NCBI GenBank assembly: GCA_045592445.1
Contig: JAZNUV010000005.1
Span: 1 to 18,863 of the forward strand
DNA from: JAQXGO01 sp045592445
GTDB taxonomy: Bacteria > Bacillota > Clostridia > UMGS1883 > UMGS1540
Length of the DNA stretch: 18,863 bases
Direction of reading: 5' to 3'
Below, piece by piece: positions 13,247 through 18,863 of this stretch. A program made the position numbers and the translations under genes. The number at the start of each line of letters is the position of its first letter. The stretch's first letter is position 1. The notes below the pieces were generated by a model. That model worked only from the letters and a program-made list of their open reading frames with translations, was not told where the DNA came from and did no database searches.

Positions 13247-13873
13247 TTATGAATCTTTTATTTGTTTTTCCAGTTTTTCCAGACGAATTTGCAGTTTGCA
13301 CAGTTCTTGCGCAACGGGGTCGGGGATATGAACATGGTCCAAAACGCCGATGCGCTCGCCTTGGCGTTTGACAATCCTGGCAGGTACACCGACACAGGTA
13401 GAGTCGGGCGGGACTTCGCGCAGGACAACAGCATTTGCGGCAATTTTTGCATTATCACCCACGGTGAAAGGACCTAAGACTTTTGCGCCTGCCCCAATTA
13501 AAACGTTATTACCGATGGTGGGGTGGCGCTTGCCTGTATCCTTGCCCGTACCACCTAAGGTCACGCCCTGATAAATCGTAACATTATCGCCAATTTCAGC
13601 AGTTTCACCGATAACAACGCCCATACCGTGGTCAATTACCAGACCGCGACCGATTTTGGCACCGGGATGAATTTCCACACCCGTAGCGGTGCGACCGATG
13701 TTGGAAATCATGCGCGCGATAAAAAACCATTTATGACGGTAAAAAAAGTGCGCAATGCGGTGATAGATCAGCGACCAAAGACCAGGATACAGGAAAAAGA
13801 CCTGTAATGCACTTGTGGCCGCAGGGTCACGTTCTAAAATAGCGCGGATGTCATACCGCAGATTTTTAAACAT
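13247..13873 (-). CDS. cysE: Serine O-acetyltransferase (CysE)
   Basis: A 208-residue enzyme acetylating L-serine with acetyl-CoA to O-acetylserine, the precursor for cysteine synthase. The N-terminal helical domain is followed by a left-handed beta-helix of hexapeptide repeats: VEIHPGAKIGRGLVIDHG, then VVIGETAEIGDNVTIYQG, then VTLGGTGKDTGKRHPTIG. His82 of the DHG motif is the likely catalytic base, and the GG-KRHP loop binds acetyl-CoA. The C-terminus is a charged helix. ATG 13873 is preferred because GAGG lies 6 nt upstream; the frame is open to a TTG at 13891. The promoter is a consensus sigma-A site only about 30 nt away, leaving no room for a T-box or riboswitch. Confidence 0.95.
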   Translation of the reverse strand: MFKNLRYDIRAILERDPAATSALQVFFLYPGLWSLIYHRIAHFFYRHKWFFIARMISNIGRTATGVEIHPGAKIGRGLVIDHGMGVVIGETAEIGDNVTIYQGVTLGGTGKDTGKRHPTIGNNVLIGAGAKVLGPFTVGDNAKIAANAVVLREVPPDSTCVGVPARIVKRQGERIGVLDHVHIPDPVAQELCKLQIRLEKLEKQIKDS

Positions 13874-13906
13874 ACTTGTCCTCATTTCCAATCAAAATAT
13901 GGATTT

Positions 13907-13935
13907 AGTATAGCACAGTGTTTACAAAATGTCAA
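13907..13935 (-). promoter_or_regulatory. Sigma-A promoter of cysE
   Basis: On the minus strand TTGACA (13930-13935), a 17-nt spacer and TATACT (13907-13912). It is divergent from the nifJ promoter about 100 bp away; nothing else was recognised between them. Confidence 0.8.
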
Positions 13936-14038
13936 GAAAATCGGGTCCCCCAAACAGATGTATCAATTCGAAACGGTTTCTTTTTATCTGTGCACTGTCT
14001 ACAGAAATCGGCAAATTAAAAATATGTACAAAAAGGGA

Positions 14039-14068
14039 TTGACAATACCATTTCAAATTTGCTATACT
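14039..14068 (+). promoter_or_regulatory. Sigma-A promoter of nifJ
   Basis: TTGACA (14039-14044), an 18-nt spacer and TATACT (14063-14068), about 40 nt before the AGGAGG ribosome site (14102-14107) of nifJ. Confidence 0.8.
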
Positions 14069-14116
14069 ATAAGGTAATGAAAATAATAGGGACAATCTAT
14101 TAGGAGGTATAGTTAC

Positions 14117-17100
14117 ATGACAAGAAAAATGAAAACGATGGACGGCAATAATGCTGCTGCATGGGCATCCTATGCGTTTACAGATGTTGCGGCAATTTAC
14201 CCGATTACACCGTCCTCGGTAATGGCAGAGGTTACGGATGAATGGGCGGTTGAAAAGAAAAACAATATATTTGGTCAACCGGTCAAAGTCGTAGAAATGC
14301 AGTCTGAGGCAGGTGCTGCAGGTGCTGTGCACGGCTCTTTGGGTGCAGGCGCGCTCACAACAACCTATACGGCTTCGCAGGGCCTTCTTTTGATGATTCC
14401 AAATATGTACAAAATGGCGGGTGAATTATTGCCTTCCGTTATTCATGTTAGTGCAAGATGCGTTGCATCTCACGCACTCAATATTTTTGGTGACCATTCG
14501 GACGTTATGGCATGTCGTCAAACCGGTTACGCAATGCTTTGCGCAAACAACCCGCAGGAGGTTATGGATTTGGCGGCGGTTGCACATCTTGCAGCGATAA
14601 AAGGCCGTGTTCCCTTCCTGCACTTCTTTGACGGTTTCAGAACGTCACACGAAATTGATAAAATTGAAGTTTGGGATTATGAAGATTTGAAGGATATGGT
14701 GGATATGGATGCCGTTCGCGCATTCCGTAACGGCGCTGTAAATCCTGAGCATCCTGTACTCCGCGGCAGCGCGCAAAATCCTGATATCTTCTTCCAAAAC
14801 AGAGAGGCATGTAACTCGTTCTACAATGCAGTACCCGCTGTTGTAGAAGAATACATGAACAAGGTTAATGAAAAAATCGGCACAAACTATGGCCTTGTAA
14901 ATTACTACGGTGCACCCGATGCAGACAAGGTAATTGTTGCAATGGGCTCCGTATGTGGCACGATAGAAGAAACAATTGATTACCTTTCTGCAAAAGGCGA
15001 AAAGGTCGGTCTTATCAAAGTTCATTTGTACCGTCCTTTCCCCGTAGAGGCATTTTTAAAGGCGTTACCCGCTTCTTGCAAGAAGATTGCAGTTATGGAC
15101 AGAACCAAAGAACCCGGCTCCATTGGCGAACCGCTCTATTTAGACGTTTGCGCATGCTTTGCAGGCAAGGCAGATGCACCCACAATTTTGGGCGGCAGAT
15201 ATGGTTTGGGCTCTAAAGATACAATTCCGGCAGATATTATTGCGGTCTACAGAAATCTTGACAGTGATAAGCCTGTACAGGGCTTTACATTGGCCATTAC
15301 GGACGATGTAACCAATTTGTCCCTGCCCCGCACAGAAAATCCCGATACAGCGGTGGCGGGCAATACAGCATGTAAGTTTTGGGGTCTTGGCTCAGATGGT
15401 ACGGTCGGTGCCAACAAAAACTCCATTAAGATTATCGGTGACCATACTGACCTTTATGCACAGGCTTACTTCTCTTATGACTCGAAAAAGTCTGGCGGTA
15501 TCACGGTATCGCATTTGCGCTTTGGTGAAAAACCGATTAAATCCACCTATCTTATCAACAAGGCAAACTTTGTTGCCTGCCATAATCCTTCTTATGTAGA
15601 TAAGTATGATATGGTGCAGGATTTGGTGCCCGGCGGCAAGTTCCTCTTAAACTGTGCATGGGATGTTGAAGAGCTTTCGGATAGACTGCCCGCTCGGATG
15701 AAGAAATTCATTGCAGAAAATAACATTTCCCTTTATACAATCGACGCGATCGGTATTGCAAGAGAATTGGGTCTCGGTAACAAGACTTCCATTGTATTAC
15801 AGTCTGCGTTCTTCAAGCTTGCAAACGTAATTCCGTTTGACGATGCAGTACAGTACATGCGCGACGCAGTTGTACGCTCCTTCGGCGCAAAGGGTGAAAA
15901 GATTGTAAACATGAACCATGCTGCCATTGAGGAAGGCGCGAAAAATATTTGTGAAATTGAGGTCCCTGCAGATTGGAAAAATGCAGAGGAAACAGAAAAA
16001 ACAAAGAAGAATGTACCTGCATTTGTTGAGAAAATTATGGAGCCCTGCAATAAACAACAGGGGGATGCAATTCCTGTTTCTACCTTTATGGAATATGCAA
16101 ACGGGCACTTGCCGCAGGGCATGGCTGCTTACGAAAAACGCGGCATTGCAGTCGATGTTCCTGAATGGATTCCGGAAAATTGTATTCAATGTAATCAGTG
16201 TTCGCTCGTTTGCCCGCATGCGGCAATTCGTCCTGTTGTTATGAATGCCGATGAAGTTAAAGCGGCACCTGAGAACATGAAGCATAAGAAAATGAATGGC
16301 AAGGATATGGGACAGTATGAATTCGGCATCGTTGTAACGGTTATGGATTGCAGCGGATGCGGTAACTGTGCCAAGGTTTGCCCCGCAAAGGAAAAAGCTT
16401 TGGTTATGAAGCCGATTGATACGCAACGCGAACAGCAGGCATGCTTTGACTACGGCACTTCGCTTGCACCGAAGAAAGAACTTTTGGAAGCACCGCTTAA
16501 TGTGAAGAACTCACAGTTCCGTAAGCCGCTGCTTGAGTTCTCGGGCGCATGTGCAGGTTGTGGCGAAACACCATATGCAAAACTTGTTACACAGATTTGC
16601 GGTGATAGAGCATATATTTCAAACGCAACGGGTTGTTCCTCTATCTGGGGCGGCAGTGCACCTTCAACACCGTATACTACAAATGAAAAGGGACATGGTC
16701 CTGCATGGGTAAACTCCCTCTTTGAGGATAATGCAGAGCATGGTCTTGGTATGGCAGTCGGTGCAAAGCAGCTGCGTGACAGACTGCGTGCACAGGTAGA
16801 AGCTTTAGATTGTGACAGTGTAAAAACTGCACGTGAAGCATGGCTTGCAAGCTATGATGACGGCGATGCCAACCAAAAGGCAACAGAGGATTTGGTTTCA
16901 GCGCTCGAAAGCTGCGGCAGCGAGGCTGCAAAAGAAATTCTCACCTATAAAGAATTCCTGTCCAAGAAGGCAGTTTGGATTTTTGGTGGTGACGGATGGG
17001 CATACGATATTGGTTACGGCGGTCTGGACCATGTTTTAGCTTCGGGTGAGGATGTCAATGTTTTGGTCTTTGACACAGAAGTATACTCGAATACAGGCGG

Positions 17101-17620
17101 TCAGGCATCCAAATCTACACCGACAGGGGCTGTGGCTCAGTTTGCGGCAGGCGGTAAGCCGATTAAAAAGAAAAATCTGGCAGAGATGGCGATGTCCTAC
17201 GGCTATGTATATGTAGCACAGGTTGCACTCGGCTATGACATGAATCAGACAGTAAAGGCGATCCGCGAAGCAGTAAGCTACAATGGCCCGTCCCTGATTA
17301 TCGCATATGCACCGTGTATCAATCATGGTATCAAAGGCGGTATGACGGATACGCAGAAGGTTATTAAAAACGCTGTTTTGGCAGGTTACTGGCATACTTT
17401 CCGTTTTGACCCGCGTGTGGCGGCAGAAGGCAAAAATCCGTTTGTAATGGATTCGAAAGCACCTGATGCGTCTTACAGAGAGTTTATCATGAACGAAGTT
17501 CGTTACAGCTCCTTGGCACGAAAATTCCCCGAGAGAGCAGAAGAACTCTTTACACAAGCGGAAGAACAAGCGAAGGCAAAATACGAGCATTGGACAAAGT
17601 TTGGCAAATTATTTGAATAA
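14117..17620 (+). CDS. nifJ: Pyruvate:ferredoxin (flavodoxin) oxidoreductase, one-piece type
   Basis: A 1167-residue enzyme converting pyruvate and CoA to acetyl-CoA and CO2 while reducing ferredoxin; central to anaerobic fermentation. Domain I begins with AIYPITPSSVMAE. The bacterial-type ferredoxin domain has two CxxCxxCxxxC clusters, at Cys689/692/695/699 and Cys745/748/751/755. The proximal cluster ligands are Cys812, Cys815, Cys840 and Cys1067, equivalent to those in the Desulfovibrio africanus enzyme. The thiamine diphosphate/Mg site is GGDGWAYDIGYGG (from 957) with YSNTGGQASKS. Length is the family norm and all ligands are intact. A 40-nt gap without terminator follows, so the next gene may be co-transcribed. 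Confidence 0.98.
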   Translation: MTRKMKTMDGNNAAAWASYAFTDVAAIYPITPSSVMAEVTDEWAVEKKNNIFGQPVKVVEMQSEAGAAGAVHGSLGAGALTTTYTASQGLLLMIPNMYKMAGELLPSVIHVSARCVASHALNIFGDHSDVMACRQTGYAMLCANNPQEVMDLAAVAHLAAIKGRVPFLHFFDGFRTSHEIDKIEVWDYEDLKDMVDMDAVRAFRNGAVNPEHPVLRGSAQNPDIFFQNREACNSFYNAVPAVVEEYMNKVNEKIGTNYGLVNYYGAPDADKVIVAMGSVCGTIEETIDYLSAKGEKVGLIKVHLYRPFPVEAFLKALPASCKKIAVMDRTKEPGSIGEPLYLDVCACFAGKADAPTILGGRYGLGSKDTIPADIIAVYRNLDSDKPVQGFTLAITDDVTNLSLPRTENPDTAVAGNTACKFWGLGSDGTVGANKNSIKIIGDHTDLYAQAYFSYDSKKSGGITVSHLRFGEKPIKSTYLINKANFVACHNPSYVDKYDMVQDLVPGGKFLLNCAWDVEELSDRLPARMKKFIAENNISLYTIDAIGIARELGLGNKTSIVLQSAFFKLANVIPFDDAVQYMRDAVVRSFGAKGEKIVNMNHAAIEEGAKNICEIEVPADWKNAEETEKTKKNVPAFVEKIMEPCNKQQGDAIPVSTFMEYANGHLPQGMAAYEKRGIAVDVPEWIPENCIQCNQCSLVCPHAAIRPVVMNADEVKAAPENMKHKKMNGKDMGQYEFGIVVTVMDCSGCGNCAKVCPAKEKALVMKPIDTQREQQACFDYGTSLAPKKELLEAPLNVKNSQFRKPLLEFSGACAGCGETPYAKLVTQICGDRAYISNATGCSSIWGGSAPSTPYTTNEKGHGPAWVNSLFEDNAEHGLGMAVGAKQLRDRLRAQVEALDCDSVKTAREAWLASYDDGDANQKATEDLVSALESCGSEAAKEILTYKEFLSKKAVWIFGGDGWAYDIGYGGLDHVLASGEDVNVLVFDTEVYSNTGGQASKSTPTGAVAQFAAGGKPIKKKNLAEMAMSYGYVYVAQVALGYDMNQTVKAIREAVSYNGPSLIIAYAPCINHGIKGGMTDTQKVIKNAVLAGYWHTFRFDPRVAAEGKNPFVMDSKAPDASYREFIMNEVRYSSLARKFPERAEELFTQAEEQAKAKYEHWTKFGKLFE

Positions 17621-17660
17621 AGTGCAGTGCAATGTGCGCAAATGAGAAAGGGTAAGCGGC

Positions 17661-18863
17661 ATGGCGAAAAAATTCAGAATTGGTTTTATCGGCTACGGCG
17701 CGCGTGGTCCCGGCGTATTAAAGTGCTTTATTGCTATGGATGATGTCGAAATTGTGGCAGTATGCGACAAATTTGCAGAACGACAGCAAAAGGCGGCAGA
17801 GGCAGTCAAGGAGGGCAAGGGGTATACCCCAATTTGTACAGATAATTATAAAGATCTCCTTGACATGAAGCTTGACGCTATCATAAACTCGGGCGCATGG
17901 GCAGAGCATATCTATATGGCAATCGCCTCTATGGAGGCGGGCATTCCGATTGCGTTTGAGGTAGGCGGCTCCTATACGATTGACGAGTGCTGGGAACTTG
18001 TAAAGACTTATGAACGCACAAAAGTGCCATGCATGATGCTGACGAATACAAGATACAACAGGCAGAAAATGGCGCTCGTCAACATGGCGCGGCAGGGTGT
18101 TTTCGGTCGGGTTATGCATTGCGACGGTGGCTACTGCCATGATCTGAGAAAAAACATGGTGTTTGGGCACGATAACGAGCATCATTACAGATTATCTTAT
18201 TATATGCTCAGAAATGCGGACAACTATCCATGCCATGCCTTAGGCGTCATCCTAAGCATTTTGGATATTAACCGGGGAAACAAAATGGTGTCCTTATCCT
18301 CTGTTGCATCTTGCTCGGCAGGCCTGAATGCACATATTCAGGAAGCATACGGGGAGGGACATCCCCTGGCAAATTACAATTTTGCACAGGGTGATATCGT
18401 GACCACAACCATTACGTGCCAACGCGGTGAAACGATTTCTCTGCGACTGGACACAACCCTTCCGAGGCCCTATTCGCAGCGCTTTGAAATCCACGGCACA
18501 AAAGGTATGTTTATGGAAGACGGCAATATGATTTATTTGCAGGATGAACATGCTGATATGTGTGAAGAACCGCAGAAATTATATAATAATGCCGATGCAT
18601 ATCTCGAAAAGTACACGCATCGCTTATGGGAAGGCTTTTCGGAAAAGAATGACCAATTCGATACAGGCCATGGCGGAGCAGACTACAAGGTGATGAGAGC
18701 TTTTGTGGAAAGCGTAAGAGAAGGCTTGCCTATGCCAACGGATGTGTATGATACTGCAATTTTAATGTGTATTACGGCACTGAGTGAGGAATCCATTGCA
18801 AAAGGCGGTGCACCGGTTGCAGTTCCTGATTTCACAAAGGGCGCGTATTTGACAAGAAAGCCG
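17661..18863 (+). CDS. Gfo/Idh/MocA-family NAD-dependent oxidoreductase, GH109-like, 3' end outside window
   Basis: The frame is open from ATG 17661 to the window end (401 residues, no stop). The N-terminal Rossmann fold has the dinucleotide motif GFIGYGARGPG (residues 8-18), with VAVCDKF ending the second strand. GGYCHDLR (156-163) and NYPCHALG (188-195) resemble GH109 enzymes, which cleave N-acetylgalactosaminides by a transient NAD-dependent oxidation. Tyr189 and His192 keep the YxxH spacing of that family, recalled from memory. Other Gfo/Idh/MocA sugar dehydrogenases remain possible. There is no signal peptide, so it should be cytoplasmic. AAAGGG precedes the ATG by 8 nt. Its link to nifJ, 40 nt upstream, is only positional. 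Confidence 0.85.
   Translation, partial: MAKKFRIGFIGYGARGPGVLKCFIAMDDVEIVAVCDKFAERQQKAAEAVKEGKGYTPICTDNYKDLLDMKLDAIINSGAWAEHIYMAIASMEAGIPIAFEVGGSYTIDECWELVKTYERTKVPCMMLTNTRYNRQKMALVNMARQGVFGRVMHCDGGYCHDLRKNMVFGHDNEHHYRLSYYMLRNADNYPCHALGVILSILDINRGNKMVSLSSVASCSAGLNAHIQEAYGEGHPLANYNFAQGDIVTTTITCQRGETISLRLDTTLPRPYSQRFEIHGTKGMFMEDGNMIYLQDEHADMCEEPQKLYNNADAYLEKYTHRLWEGFSEKNDQFDTGHGGADYKVMRAFVESVREGLPMPTDVYDTAILMCITALSEESIAKGGAPVAVPDFTKGAYLTRKP

Noticed and set aside
13874..14116. T-box or cysteine-responsive leader upstream of cysE
   Set aside because: The consensus promoter is only about 30 nt from the start codon, leaving no room for a riboswitch or T-box structure.
14129..17590. Several long open frames antisense to or out of frame with nifJ (up to 209 codons)
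   Set aside because: nifJ is a full-length recognised enzyme, and these are shadows without homology or ribosome sites.

Overview
The window reads as chromosome from an anaerobic, spore-forming, Gram-positive bacterium of the class Clostridia. The evidence is the gene set: spoIIP, ypeB and a small alpha/beta-type spore protein for sporulation, the SCIFF peptide with its radical SAM maturase (a clostridial hallmark), a one-piece pyruvate:ferredoxin oxidoreductase and FeoAB. Base composition is moderate, and coding is dense with strong Shine-Dalgarno sites and several TTG starts. The genus cannot be fixed from this sequence.

Left part (1-9594): apart from a transposase-like tail at the extreme left edge (+ strand), all genes lie on the minus strand and read right to left in short units. 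The first unit is sua5 (threonylcarbamoyl-AMP synthase), a low-molecular-weight phosphatase and rimI, from a consensus sigma-A promoter at 9633-9661. The second is yajC, a TIGR04086-type membrane protein, SCIFF (scfA) and its maturase (scfB), from a promoter at 7710-7738. The third is secD-secF, from a promoter at 5315-5344 and ending at a strong hairpin at 3041-3080. Then come three sporulation or germination genes, ypeB, an SspF-like spore protein and spoIIP, each preceded by a plausible sporulation sigma-factor promoter.

Middle (9595-10758): on the plus strand rpsU and tRNA-Leu(GAG) each have a perfect TTGACA-17-TATAAT-type promoter and a hairpin terminator. They are followed by about 550 bp of non-coding, repeat-rich DNA. 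This holds two identical 138-bp direct repeats, a duplicated piece of the tRNA 3' end, inverted copies of the tRNA T-arm and several nested hairpins. It is the least explained part of the window.

Right part (10759-18863): feoA-feoB (ferrous iron uptake) and cysE (serine acetyltransferase) lie on the minus strand. Divergently, on the plus strand, are nifJ (pyruvate:ferredoxin oxidoreductase) and a Gfo/Idh/MocA oxidoreductase resembling GH109 glycosidases, cut by the window end. Iron import, cysteine synthesis and a multi-[4Fe-4S] enzyme side by side make biochemical sense, but co-regulation is only inferred.

I found no CRISPR array, phage, toxin-antitoxin or defence system. The best candidates for something under-described are the tRNA-linked repeat cassette (10206-10758), the seven-cysteine SCIFF locus set between yajC and secDF, and ypeB without an adjacent sleB.
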